64,000 nt of DNA from positions 1 to 64,000 of the forward strand of contig PLXC01000042.1 in the NCBI GenBank assembly GCA_003151275.1, given 5' to 3'. This stretch comes from Candidatus Melainabacteria bacterium. Its GTDB lineage: Bacteria; Cyanobacteriota; Vampirovibrionia; Obscuribacterales; Obscuribacteraceae. Below are positions 44,693 to 55,200 of the stretch, piece by piece. Numbering within the stretch: the first letter of the stretch is position 1; the number at the start of each line of letters is the position of its first letter. The translations under genes were made by a program, and so were the position numbers. The notes under the pieces are model-generated. The model was not told the origin of the DNA, did no database searches, and saw nothing but the letters and a program-made list of their open reading frames with translations.

Positions 44693-46300
44693 GTGAATCA
44701 TTACGCGAAGAAATTTTGTTCTGTTGTTTTAGCAGTTGGAGCTATGCTTCTGCCGACAGCAGGAATGTGCGCAAGCGCAAAGCAGCCTAACATCATCTTT
44801 ATCATGGGTGATGACATCGGTTGGTCTAACATCGGCGCCTATAACCAGGGCATCATGTCTGGTCGCACGCCAAATCTTGACAGGTTGGCAGCAGAAGGAA
44901 TGCGGTTTACCGATTATTATGCCGAAGCAAGTTGCACGGCAGGCCGAGCCAACTTCATCACGGGCGAGCTTCCGATCAGAACTGGCATGACAACAGTCGG
45001 ACAGGCCGGATCTCCAGTCGGAATTCCCGATCAAGCGATTACTATCGCTACTGCACTTAAGTCGCAAGGATACAGTACTGGACAGTTCGGCAAGAATCAT
45101 TTGGGCGATCTGAACAAGTTCCTACCCACAGTGCATGGCTTTGACGAATTTTTCGGTTATCTATATCACCTGGATGCGATGGAAGATCCGTCACATCGTA
45201 ATTACCCACAGTCGTTGAAAAACACGATCGGACCGCGCAACATGGTCCATTGCTGGGCTACCGACTCGGATGATGCCACTGTGCAGCCGCGCTGGGGCAA
45301 AATTGGCAAACAGAAAATTGAAGACGCTGGAGAGCTTTATCCCAAACGCATGGAAACCGTGGATGATGAGATACTTGCCGACAGTCTGACCTTTATGGAC
45401 AAAGCAAAGAAAGACGGCAAGCCATTTTTCGTGTGGCTGAATCCGACTCGTATGCACGTTGTCACGCATCTTTCCGATAAATACGAATCAATGCGTACGG
45501 CTGAAAATGGTTGGAGCATGCAGGAAGCTGGTATGGCTCAACTCGACGATATTGTTGGTTCAGTCATGAAGTATGTGAAAGACAATGGACTCGATGACAA
45601 CACCATAATTGCTTTTACCACCGACAATGGTGCCGAGAATTTCACCTGGCCTGACGGCGGTCAAACTCCGTTTGCTGGTGGTAAAGGAACTGCGCTTGAA
45701 GGTGGTTTCCGCGTACCAGCTATCGTTCGCTGGCCAGGCAATGTACCTGCCGGTAAAGTCGAGAATAGCATTATGTCTGGTCTCGACTGGTTGCCAACTT
45801 TGCTGTCTGTAGCTGGCGATCCAAACATCACCAGTGAACTTTTATCTGGCAAGCAAATCAACGGTCAAAACTATAAAGTGCATTTAGACGGTTATGACCA
45901 AACGAATCTGATCACAGGAAAAGGTCCTTCCAAGCGGCATGAAATCTTCTACTTTACTGAGGGCACCCTCAGTGCAGTGCGAATTAACGATTACAAGTAT
46001 CGCTTTACAGATCAGCCTAATGGTTGGATTGGTGCGACAGAGAAAGTTGATTGGCCGATTCTGTGCAACCTGCGCTTAGACCCTTATGAACGCACGGGAA
46101 TGTACACTGGCAAGTCTGGTTCTATGGGCTATTACAATTGGTTCTATGATCAATTTTGGCGCTTCGTCTTCGTCCAAGATGTCGTTGGCAAAACCGCTCA
46201 ATCATTTATTGAGTACCCGCCGATGCAGAAGGGAGCCAGTTTCAATATGGAATCTGTGAAGCAAGCGATTCAGGATAAGATCAATTCGCAAGGTAAATAA
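44693..46300 (+). CDS. Exported arylsulfatase-type sulfatase
   Basis: GTG 44693 follows AGGAGA. A signal peptide (residues 1-28) precedes a type I sulfatase domain. Metal ligands lie in IFIMGDDIGWS. C81 in ASCTAGRANFITG fits the C-x-A-x-R motif, where Cys becomes formylglycine. FGKNHLGDLNKFLP and FTTDNGAENF supply the other active-site residues. The 535 residues are typical. It hydrolyses a sulfate ester outside the cytoplasm; the substrate is unknown. The FGE gene 125 bp downstream is probably its activator. Confidence 0.92.
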   Translation: MNHYAKKFCSVVLAVGAMLLPTAGMCASAKQPNIIFIMGDDIGWSNIGAYNQGIMSGRTPNLDRLAAEGMRFTDYYAEASCTAGRANFITGELPIRTGMTTVGQAGSPVGIPDQAITIATALKSQGYSTGQFGKNHLGDLNKFLPTVHGFDEFFGYLYHLDAMEDPSHRNYPQSLKNTIGPRNMVHCWATDSDDATVQPRWGKIGKQKIEDAGELYPKRMETVDDEILADSLTFMDKAKKDGKPFFVWLNPTRMHVVTHLSDKYESMRTAENGWSMQEAGMAQLDDIVGSVMKYVKDNGLDDNTIIAFTTDNGAENFTWPDGGQTPFAGGKGTALEGGFRVPAIVRWPGNVPAGKVENSIMSGLDWLPTLLSVAGDPNITSELLSGKQINGQNYKVHLDGYDQTNLITGKGPSKRHEIFYFTEGTLSAVRINDYKYRFTDQPNGWIGATEKVDWPILCNLRLDPYERTGMYTGKSGSMGYYNWFYDQFWRFVFVQDVVGKTAQSFIEYPPMQKGASFNMESVKQAIQDKINSQGK

Positions 46301-46425
46301 ATCGTGGCGAATATAAGTGTCGCATTGCCACAGTCATAGTGGATGCAAATCGAATAATCTTCGAAGGTTGGAGATTCTCTTTCCGCTCTGTTGGTGTTCA
46401 CGTTTGAGTGCATCATGTGACACGA

Positions 46426-47511
46426 ATGAAAAATCTAATTCTTTATACATTCAGTGTTTTAGCGCTTGCCGCATGTTTGGTATCGTCATATGCCGCTGCA
46501 GCTGCTGTTTCTGGTTTCACTCCGACGGTGCCAAACAAGACGACTGCACCTGGGCATGCTCCGTTTGGAATGGTGTGGATTCCTGGCGGAGAATTCTCTA
46601 TGGGCAGCGAAAACCCAACTACCAACGCAGTCTGCGGTGGGCACGAGCCGATGCCCGACTCGCGGCCCATTCATCGAGTTTACGTGGACGGTTTTTGGAT
46701 GGACAAAACTGAAGTAACCAATGCGCAATTTGAAAGATTCATAAAGGCGACAGGCTATCGAACCGTGGCAGAGATCGCACCAACGCAAGAGGAGTTTCCT
46801 AGCGCACCTAAAGCAAATCTCGTTGCCGGTTCCACAGTATTCACTGCGACACCAAAAGCGGTGCCGCTGCATGATATGTTTCAATGGTGGCGATACCAGC
46901 ATGGAGCAGATTGGCGGCACCCCGAGGGTCCATCCAGCAATCTCAAAGGGCGGGAGAAATATCCGGTAGTCCAGGTTGCTTATGGAGATGCCCAGGCTTA
47001 CGCTATATGGGCTGGCAAGCGGTTACCGACTGAAGCTGAGTGGGAATTTGCCGCTCGAGGCGGACGCAGCGGCACCACATATGCCTGGGGCAACGAATTT
47101 AAGCCAGGCGGTAAATTCATGGCCAACATTTACGAGGGAAAATTTCCTGTTAAAGATACTGCCGAAGACGGATTTGCCGGGATCGCGCCCGTGGCTCAGT
47201 TTCCCCCAAACAAATACGGTTTATATGACGTCGCTGGCAATGTCTGGGAGTGGTGCAGCGACTGGTATCGCGCCGATTATTATGCACAAATTGCTAAGCA
47301 AGGTAACGGCGTGGTGCGTAATCCACAAGGACCGACTACACCTTGGGATCCCGCTGAGCCTAAAGAAAAGAAACGGGTCCACAGAGGTGGTTCCTTTCTT
47401 TGTACAGACCAGTACTGCACCCGCTATATGGTAGGCACGCGTGGCAAAGGAGAGGCAAGTACCGCTGCCAATCACCTTGGCTTTCGGTGTGTGCAACCGC
47501 CTCGACACTAG
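46426..47511 (+). CDS. Formylglycine-generating enzyme, lipoprotein-type export signal
   Basis: FGE oxidises the sulfatase motif cysteine to formylglycine using oxygen and copper. I start at ATG 46426; a GTG six codons upstream is possible. The N-terminus MKNLILYTFSVLALAAC has a lipobox-like LAAC, so the mature protein may be a lipoprotein. The FGE-sulfatase domain shows WIPGGEFSMGSENP, WMDKTEVTNAQFERFIKATG, RLPTEAEWEFAARGG, GLYDVAGNVWEWCSDWY, and near the end RGGSFLCTDQYCTRYMVGTR. The two cysteines of FLCTDQYC are those that bind copper in aerobic FGEs. 361 residues. Most bacterial FGEs known to me lack an export signal, so this is unusual. Confidence 0.92.
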   Translation: MKNLILYTFSVLALAACLVSSYAAAAAVSGFTPTVPNKTTAPGHAPFGMVWIPGGEFSMGSENPTTNAVCGGHEPMPDSRPIHRVYVDGFWMDKTEVTNAQFERFIKATGYRTVAEIAPTQEEFPSAPKANLVAGSTVFTATPKAVPLHDMFQWWRYQHGADWRHPEGPSSNLKGREKYPVVQVAYGDAQAYAIWAGKRLPTEAEWEFAARGGRSGTTYAWGNEFKPGGKFMANIYEGKFPVKDTAEDGFAGIAPVAQFPPNKYGLYDVAGNVWEWCSDWYRADYYAQIAKQGNGVVRNPQGPTTPWDPAEPKEKKRVHRGGSFLCTDQYCTRYMVGTRGKGEASTAANHLGFRCVQPPRH

Positions 47512-47629
47512 TTAATCTAATAAACGAAATCCTGAAACCAGAGTTCTGGCGTTGTTTTGGAGGTTTATTACTAACATCTGACCCGACAATGTATTAAAAT
47601 GGCCCTCGTCGTTGATTATGGAGTTGCAA

Positions 47630-47989
47630 ATGTTTAAGAAATTGTGTTTAACCGTGCTGGCATTGACTGCGTTGATGCCTTTTACTCCGAGCTTTAGCCA
47701 GACTGAAATTCAAAATAAACAGCCCGCAAAAGGGGCCATGGACAAGGACGCCGTCCGAGTTCAAGCCAAATTAAAGGATGACTTTAAAAAAGGTCTTATT
47801 GATGCAGATCAGTTGTCACAGATGCAAAGAGATTTCGACGGGATTATGACAAGAGAAGATGATCTAAGAACCAGAGGCAACGGTATGAACGCTTCTGGAA
47901 AGAAAGACATCCTCAAGCAGTTGACTGCTTTCGAAGCCAGATTGGACAAACAAGCCGGTTTGAATAAGCCTGCTAAGAAAGCGAAGTAA
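47630..47989 (+). CDS. Small exported helical protein of unknown function
   Basis: I use ATG 47630, with GGAG before it; upstream TTG and ATG codons are less likely. A signal peptide ends at SFSQ (residues 1-24). The rest is charged and helical (KLKDDFKKGLIDADQLSQM) with a short-C-terminal lysine tail. No cysteine is present in the mature part. Placed between the FGE and HAD genes, followed by its own terminator. A role with the sulfatases is only suggested by position. Confidence 0.65.
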   Translation: MFKKLCLTVLALTALMPFTPSFSQTEIQNKQPAKGAMDKDAVRVQAKLKDDFKKGLIDADQLSQMQRDFDGIMTREDDLRTRGNGMNASGKKDILKQLTAFEARLDKQAGLNKPAKKAK

Positions 47990-48017
47990 CTAATCGTTTC
48001 TGACTTTCAAAGCTATG

Positions 48018-48042
48018 ACGCTGCCCGCGAGGGCGGCGTTTT
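48018..48042 (+). terminator. GNRA-loop rho-independent terminator
   Basis: ACGCTGCCC and GGGCGGCGT pair over nine positions (one T-G wobble) around a GCGA tetraloop, followed by TTTT. It is 29 bp after the stop of the small exported protein gene. Confidence 0.8.
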
Positions 48043-48119
48043 GCTATGGAAATGCTGGAGACCAGCCCACACACCTGATATAGTGCCGAAGTTACACACT
48101 CGAATTGGTGACAAGTAAA

Positions 48120-49127
48120 ATGGGCATTTTAAAACGAAAAACAGTAATCGCATTTGCGGTTGTTCTGGTTCTGCTATTCAGTGGATCTATGACGCCTACT
48201 TTGGCGGACTCCGATCCATTGCCATCGTGGAACGTAGGTGCTCACAAGCAAGCGATCTTGGATTTCGTCCATGACACCACTACAGAGGGAACTGCTAATT
48301 TCGTTCCGACCGCCGAACGAATTGCCACGTTCGATCAAGACGGCACGCTTTGGGTTGAGCAGCCAATTTATGCGCAGCTAATGTTTGATTTGGTGAGAAT
48401 CAATGAGTTGGCACCACAACATCCTGAGTGGAAAACTAAACAACCATTTGCCACTGTTTTGTCGGGCGATCACGCAGCGATGGCAAAATTCTCGCTGGAA
48501 GATATTGAGAAGATTGTTGGTGTCACTCAATCGGGCATGACTGTCGAACAATATCCCGCTATCGTCAAGCAGTGGCTTGCAGCGGCAAAGCATCCTCGTT
48601 TTAAGAAGCCGTGTACCCAACTGATTTACCAGCCGATGCTTGAAGTAATTCGCTATCTGCAAAATAGTGGCTTCAAAACTTACATTGTCACCGGCGGTGG
48701 TCAAGAATTTGTCCGAGTGTTCGCAGATCAAGTTTATGGAATTCCTCCGCAACAAGTGATCGGTACAGCCGGACAAACGAAATACGGTTATGCAGCAGAC
48801 GGCAAACCTGAGCTCATGAAATTGCCAAAGATGCTGTTCCTCGATGATCAAGGTGGAAAGCCGCAATCAATAAATCTCATTATCGGCCGCCGTCCTTATG
48901 CAGCATTTGGAAATTCCACTGGTGACCAAGAGATGCTTGAGTGGACTGGTGCTGGTGGGGGTAAGCGCTTGATGATGCTTGTTCATCATGATGATGCCGT
49001 GCGCGAATATGCTTATGGTGCAGACTCCGACATCGGCACATTCAGCGATGCATTAGCGAACGAAGCAAAACAGCGCGGTTGGAATGTGATCAGCATGAAG
49101 GATGACTGGAAAAAGATTTTTCCTTGA
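48120..49127 (+). CDS. Exported HAD-family phosphatase
   Basis: I start at ATG 48120, after a GGTGAC; a GTG at 48105 is an alternative. A signal segment (VIAFAVVLVLLFSGSM) is followed by a HAD domain. Motif I is ATFDQDGTLWVE with two Asp. Motif II is the Thr in YIVTGGGQEF. Motif III Lys is probably the one in TKYGYAADGKPE. Motif IV is FGNSTGDQEM. This order is that of the phosphoserine-phosphatase-like branch. Such exported HAD proteins often neighbour sulfatase genes. It could remove phosphate from a substrate of the same pathway; the substrate is unknown. Confidence 0.82.
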   Translation: MGILKRKTVIAFAVVLVLLFSGSMTPTLADSDPLPSWNVGAHKQAILDFVHDTTTEGTANFVPTAERIATFDQDGTLWVEQPIYAQLMFDLVRINELAPQHPEWKTKQPFATVLSGDHAAMAKFSLEDIEKIVGVTQSGMTVEQYPAIVKQWLAAAKHPRFKKPCTQLIYQPMLEVIRYLQNSGFKTYIVTGGGQEFVRVFADQVYGIPPQQVIGTAGQTKYGYAADGKPELMKLPKMLFLDDQGGKPQSINLIIGRRPYAAFGNSTGDQEMLEWTGAGGGKRLMMLVHHDDAVREYAYGADSDIGTFSDALANEAKQRGWNVISMKDDWKKIFP

Positions 49128-49406
49128 TTTGATAGTGCGCCTTCGACACTTGTTACAATTTGGTTCTTCAAATGATCGTCCGGTCGGCAATCGGCTATAT
49201 GGATAAACTTTTCATCAGATCCACAACCCGAGTATTTATAGCTCTATCAAGCACGAATGCATTAATTTATGCGATGTCAATGAACCATAATATACTGTGC
49301 CAATCTGGTAAGGAAAAAGTACTAATCCGGTGCGCTGAGAATATTAGTGGCTGCAATCCTGGAGTCTGGTCGAAAATTGGTTTGAGATTTAGTCGGAACT
49401 CATAGG

Positions 49407-51893
49407 GTGGTGTTTGTGAAATCTATTTTGACGGGAGACTGTGGACGTCGCGTGTTGGTCCTCACTTTGATAGGTAGTCTCACCACGTTGATGCCTTCTA
49501 GTATTTCAATATTGCCTATAACAGCAGCTTATGCGGAGCCAGCACCAAGTGCCACAATTGATCGCACCACCCTACCGATTGCCGAGCCAGTCTATCCTCA
49601 TTCAACAATACTTGACGCTAGAAACGCTACGCCTCCGCCGATTTTTCAAGTGAAAGCGCCGGCCAACGCGCCGAACGTACTGATCGTATTGGTTGATGAC
49701 ATGGGATTTGGTCAATCAAGCGCGTTCGGTGGACCTGTTCAGATGCCAAACATGGAAAAGCTTGCTAACAACGGACTGCGTTACAACGGCTTTCACACAA
49801 CAGCACTTTGTTCGCCGAGTCGCGCCGCACTACTCACTGGTCGCAACCACCACATGTGCAACATGGGGTCAATCACCGAAACTGCTACAGCGTTTCCTGG
49901 GCAGACCGGTAAGCGTCCAAACAGTGTCGCACCATTGGCGGAGATGCTGCGCTTGAATGGTTACGCCACTGGTGCCTTTGGCAAATCGCACGAAACCGCA
50001 GTTTGGGAAGTTAGCCCGTCTGGACCAACGGATCGTTGGCCGACTCGATCTGGTTTCGACAAGTTTTATGGCTTCATTGGTGGCGAAGCAAATCAGTGGG
50101 CACCTACACTCTATGATGGTTTGAACCAAGTTGAACCACCTAACGATCCAAACTATCACTTGATACCTGATATGACAAAACAGGCAATCAATTGGATGGA
50201 TTATGTGAAATCACTGACGCCTGACAAACCATTCTTCATCTATTTTGCACCTGGTGGCACACATGCACCGCATCAGGTGCCGGCGGAGTGGATCGCGAAA
50301 TACAAAGGCAAGTTTGACCAGGGTTGGGACAAACTGCGCGAAGAAACACTTGCCCGGCAAAAGAAACTAGGCATGGTACCTCAGGACGCAACGCTGGCAC
50401 CAAAACCTGAGGCTATTAAGGATTGGAATAAACTGACTCCCGATGAGCAGAAACTTTTTGCTCGTCAGATGGAAGTCTTCGCAGCGTATGGAGAATTCAC
50501 CGACCACAATGTTGGCGAGCTAATTAAATCCATTGAAAAAAGTGGTCAACTGGACAACACTCTCATCTTTTATATCGCTGGTGATAATGGTGCCAGTGCC
50601 GAAGGCGGCTTCAATGGACTCTTTAATGAGATGAGCTATTTCAACGGCGTGCCTGAAAGTGTTGCCGATATTCTCAAGCATTACGATGAGCTCGGCGGGC
50701 CAAAGTCATACGGACATTATGCTGCCGGCTGGGCAGTAGCTGGTGACACGCCGTTCACTTGGACAAAGCAGGTAGCGTCGGATTATGGTGGCACGATGAA
50801 TGCGATGGCAGTGCATTGGCCAAAGGGCATTAAGGCTAAAGGCGAAATCCGTTCTCAGTTCCACCATGTTATCGATGTAGCACCGACCATTTTAGAAGCG
50901 GCCGGATTGCCTGAACCAAAGTCGGTGAATGGCACAGTGCAGACTCCTATTGAAGGTGTCAGCATGATGTATACGTTCAACGACGCGAACGCGAAAAGTC
51001 ACCACACGACGCAGTATTTCGAAATATTCGCTAATCGATCCATTTATCATGATGGTTGGTTGGCCGGAACCGTTCATAAGGCACCATGGGAATCCAAGCC
51101 CCGAGCAGCGCTCACGGATGACAAATGGGAACTGTACGACACTAGTAAAAACTTTAGTCTCACGAGCGATTTGTCTGCAAAGATGCCGGCCAAGCTCAAA
51201 GAGTTGCAAGCTCTCTTCATCACAGAGGCAGTCAAATACAAGGTTCTGCCGCTCGACGATCGGCTCCTGGAGCGTCTTAATTCAACCCTTGTCGGACGTC
51301 CAGATGTGATGGCGGGTCGAACTTCTCTGTCGCTCTTTGAAGGAATGACTGGTATGTCAGAAAATGTATTTATCAATGTAAAAAATCATTCTTTCTCTGT
51401 CACCGCCGAAACGCAGATTCCTAGTGGTGGTGCCGATGGTGCCCTCCTTGCTCAGGCGGGAAGATTTGGTGGCTGGAGCTTCTATGTGAAGGACAGCAAA
51501 CCTACTTTTACCTACAACTGGTTGGGTCAAAAATCCTACACGATAACATCTGCGAAACCGTTGTCGGCCGGACCTGCCACCATTCGATTTAACTTTGCTT
51601 ATGATGGTGGTGGCGCCGGAAAAGGCGGCACTGGAACTATTTCCGTCAACGGAGAGCAGGTTGCTCAAGGGCGAATTGATCAGACCCAAGCTTACTGTTT
51701 CTCAGCTGATGAAGGTGCCGACGTTGGTTGCGACTTAGGTACCCCAGTCAGCGAAATCTATCAGGCGCCGTTCAAGTTCACAGGCAAGATCGCAAAAGTT
51801 ACCATTGATATTAAAGCTCCAAGTGCCACTGACAAGGCTGAAAGTGACAGAGTTCACCAGGAAGGCGTCTTGAAGAAGGCAGCTTCAGACTAA
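49407..51893 (+). CDS. Large exported arylsulfatase
   Basis: Starts with GTG; 49407 is the first and 49416 another option. A signal segment (VLVLTLIGSLTTLMPSSISI) ends near AYAE. The sulfatase domain has VLIVLVDDMGFGQSS, C135 in ALCSPSRAALLTGRN (formylglycine site, C-x-P-x-R), FGKSHETAVWEVSP and IAGDNGASAEGG. After about residue 610 a beta-sandwich module follows (SFSVTAETQIPSGGADGALL, GGWSFYVKDSKP), as in large cyanobacterial and mycobacterial arylsulfatases. 828 residues is normal for that group. It needs FGE activation. Gap to the HAD gene is 279 bp; the 81-codon frame in it (49160-49405) does not look real. Confidence 0.92.
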   Translation: MVFVKSILTGDCGRRVLVLTLIGSLTTLMPSSISILPITAAYAEPAPSATIDRTTLPIAEPVYPHSTILDARNATPPPIFQVKAPANAPNVLIVLVDDMGFGQSSAFGGPVQMPNMEKLANNGLRYNGFHTTALCSPSRAALLTGRNHHMCNMGSITETATAFPGQTGKRPNSVAPLAEMLRLNGYATGAFGKSHETAVWEVSPSGPTDRWPTRSGFDKFYGFIGGEANQWAPTLYDGLNQVEPPNDPNYHLIPDMTKQAINWMDYVKSLTPDKPFFIYFAPGGTHAPHQVPAEWIAKYKGKFDQGWDKLREETLARQKKLGMVPQDATLAPKPEAIKDWNKLTPDEQKLFARQMEVFAAYGEFTDHNVGELIKSIEKSGQLDNTLIFYIAGDNGASAEGGFNGLFNEMSYFNGVPESVADILKHYDELGGPKSYGHYAAGWAVAGDTPFTWTKQVASDYGGTMNAMAVHWPKGIKAKGEIRSQFHHVIDVAPTILEAAGLPEPKSVNGTVQTPIEGVSMMYTFNDANAKSHHTTQYFEIFANRSIYHDGWLAGTVHKAPWESKPRAALTDDKWELYDTSKNFSLTSDLSAKMPAKLKELQALFITEAVKYKVLPLDDRLLERLNSTLVGRPDVMAGRTSLSLFEGMTGMSENVFINVKNHSFSVTAETQIPSGGADGALLAQAGRFGGWSFYVKDSKPTFTYNWLGQKSYTITSAKPLSAGPATIRFNFAYDGGGAGKGGTGTISVNGEQVAQGRIDQTQAYCFSADEGADVGCDLGTPVSEIYQAPFKFTGKIAKVTIDIKAPSATDKAESDRVHQEGVLKKAASD

Positions 51894-51921
51894 CTTTATT
51901 GTAGTCATCGTTGAAACCATT

Positions 51922-51941
51922 GTTGGTTTGCGACCAACTTT
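51922..51941 (+). terminator. Probable terminator after the second sulfatase
   Basis: GTTGGT TTGCG ACCAAC forms a 6-bp stem with a 5-nt loop followed by TTTA, 28 bp after the sulfatase stop. The T-run is short, so the call is moderate. Confidence 0.5.
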
Positions 51942-52210
51942 AGTTAATTACTTGTGACTCCATCATTGCTCGATAGATTATGAAGCGAGAATTAGCGATC
52001 GCGCCGTCCACAAGCCTGTGCGTAACCAATTGCTGAGGACTAGCCAATGGTGCGTCGTAGCAACATATCCTGCGGAGCATAATTTCTCGTGACTGGAATT
52101 GTCTACATTTGTCTAGGTCTAAAACCCTAGATTCCTTATCCTTATAGCAAAGTTAGGGATTGCCCCACGGATTATGGGCGTGCAAATTATGGTTGTGCCA
52201 TACTGCTTCA
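51942..52210. other. Leader region of the alpha-2-macroglobulin gene
   Basis: No gene is seen. TCTAGG and CCTAGA (about 52112-52131) form a 6-bp inverted repeat with an 8-nt loop. The macroglobulin frame is open from 52160, but the signal peptide fits the ATG at 52211 better. Confidence 0.3.
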
Positions 52211-55200
52211 ATGACACAATTGCACCAAAGTAATTTGCCATCGATGCGAAGACCTTACCGTCTTGCTAAATATTTTCGATCTTGCCTAATCCTTTTATCA
52301 ATATGTTCATTGATTTTGCCAGGTACAAATTTGGAAGCGCGCGCTCAGTTTGCACCTCAATCTTTGAGCGTCAATGAAGTAAAACAATCGCAGGCGCAAA
52401 CAACGCCTAAGCAAATCATTGAGCTTAGCGAAGATAAGTCTCAGTCAATTCAAACTGATGTGGCTAAAGTTGTTCAAACCAAGCCATTGTCCCCCGAACG
52501 GCTCAAGGAACTTGCCGTGCTGCTTCCACCAATGAGAGAGTCTGTCAGTAAACCGATCAAATTTGAAGCTCCTTCATACACGCGTCACCCACCGCATACA
52601 AGCGATGTGATTAAGCTCGAATTTCCGCCCAAGACTTCTGACAAAACCAACAAGCCGTCAAGAATATCTCAATCGCCTTTGAAAATTCTTCGAGTCAGCC
52701 ACAAAGGTGCTGTTTCATCAGTTGCGGCTCTAACAATTACCTTTAATCAGGCGATGGTACCAGTTACTTCAGCTGAAGTTTCTAATAACGTGGTGCCAGT
52801 AAAGTTGTCTCCATTGCCACCGGGAGTTTGGCACTGGTTAAGTACAGATACTCTCGAATTTCGCCCGACGGCAAAACGGTTTCCCAACGCCACCACATTC
52901 AAAGTAGCGGTTTCACCCGGCACTACATCTCTTGTTGGGGCTAAGCTTACATCGGCTTATCAATCTTTGATTGAGACACCTGCACCACGTGTTGAAGCAT
53001 TCTATCTTGCAAAACGCAATTGGGACACAACTGCCATTTCCTTGGCTCCTGTTCTGGTACTTAAGTTCAATCAACCAATTGACCCAGCAAAGACCTTGCA
53101 GTATGTTCATGCTTTCGTCGGAAACGAGAAGCATCAACTGCGACTTGCTACTCCTGATGAAATAAAAAAAGATGCTGTCGGCAATATTATCTCTGATGCG
53201 ATGAAAACTAAATGTCTGTTCATGCGCCCAACTTCGGACCTTCCGAAGAATATCCAAATACAAGTGATTGTGGCACCGGGCATTTCTTCCAATGAGGGCC
53301 CTAATGCAGGTCATGAGCGTCAGAGCTTTTCGTTTCGAACCTATTCTCCTTTTTCAGTTTCCCCGCAAAAAGAAGAAATCCGTCCGATCTGGCAGGGCGA
53401 GAATAATCGTATTGATTTCAGCAACGAGCTGGACATGACTGTTTGTAGGAGTTCTATGTTTACGGTCGACCCACCGGTCAAGAATTTCAAAGTGCAAGTG
53501 GAGAACACTGGTGTCTTTTTTCAAGGCGACTTCAGAATGGGCGTTACTAATACCATTCGAGTCAGCAATATGCTTCGCGATATTTACGGGCAATATTTGA
53601 GTGGAACGCATGCAATTCGATACAGAATGGCACCGAGACCGGCTTCATTGTCCGATCCACTGGGAAATTTTGGTCAAATAGTGCCAAGGGCAAAGCCTGT
53701 TTATCATGTTCTGACCTTCAACGAGCCTGCTGTAAAGATCTCAATCTATGAAGCGCGGTTATCAGACTTACAACAATTTGAGAATGCAATGAAAAAATTC
53801 TCCGAGCCAAAGTCTCGAGTTGAGCAGTTGTTTTCTTCATTCAAACTTTTGTCCAAACGTTTAGTTCGAACAGACGCACACACTGAAGTGTGGAACGACA
53901 CGGCTATTGATTTGGTGCCAGTTCTTAAAAATGGTGCCACTCATTTCATTATGGTCGTGGAAACATCAGGCAAAGGCAACTCCTCAGAAAGATATGCTCA
54001 ATGGGTTGAGTACAGTCCAATCCGCATGAGTGTATTTGATGATGGCAAAAATTTAGTTGCGATGGTGACAGATATTCGCACAGGAAAGCCTGTTTCTGGA
54101 GCCGAACTGGTGTTGTTGCCACGCAATTCAAAGCAGAGCACAGACAAAAATGGATTGACAAAATTTTTGTTGGACAATGACAAACAGTCTTTTCTGGCCT
54201 GTCATTTTGAGAATCAAACGACCATACTTCCTCATAGTGGAGGATGGAAATGCTTACCGGAGAATGGGCGATTTGTTTCCTATCAAAATACAGACCGGAA
54301 CCTGTATCGACCTGGCGAGACTGTTCACGTAAATGGCTTACTTAGGTGGGTTGATTGGGACAAGAATGGCGAACTCACTACACCGAATCAATTGACTGAA
54401 GTAACCTATACGGTCAAGAGTAGCGATTCAACCGAATTGGCGAAGGGACAAGTCAAAATCGATAAAAATGGAGGCTTCGCTTTTTACTTCGCAGTCCCGC
54501 AAATTGTTGAACTGGGATATTGCGAAGTTTCGTTGACTGCTGTTGGTTCCGCTAGGCGATTACCGGCGTCTCGTCTGGGCGAAGTTGGTTTTCAAGTTCA
54601 AGAGTTTCGGCGTCCCGAGTTCGAACTAGCTCTGAGTTCTAACAAGAGCAATATGATTCTTGGAGATGTTGCGTCTCTTACTGCGACGGGAAATTATCGC
54701 ACTGGAAACCCATTACCGCACGCGAAAGTACACTGGAATGTGCGCTCTCGCACGGCCTATTTTAAACCTAAAGGGCTGGACGGTTATTCGTTTGATCAGA
54801 GTCGACGATATAACAGTGACGGCAGTGATAATGTTAAAAACGAAGCTAGCGCTGTATTGGATGGCTTATCCGACGTAGCTGGAACCGACATTTTGCAGAT
54901 CAAGTGCAAGTCGCTCGCGCGTATTGAGCCGGTCACTCTCACTGTGGAAGCAACAGTTCAAGACGTAAACAGGCAAGAGTGGTCGCAGAGTACTTCTGTT
55001 TTGGTGCACCCCGCAGATGTGTACGTGGGTGTGAAACCTGCTCAAAAGTACTTTACCCCACAGGATCCTAAAACATTTGATTTCGTAGTGTCCGATCTGG
55101 AAGGTAATGTTCAACCGAACTACTCGGTTAGTCTTTCCGCAAGCAAATTATCTGATCATGTCGATAAGAAAACCAATAAATTAGTAGAGACGCTTTTACA

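Noticed and set aside
49160..49405. 81-codon plus-strand frame between HAD and sulfatase genes
   Set aside because: It lacks a good start and ribosome site, and its composition is not protein-like.
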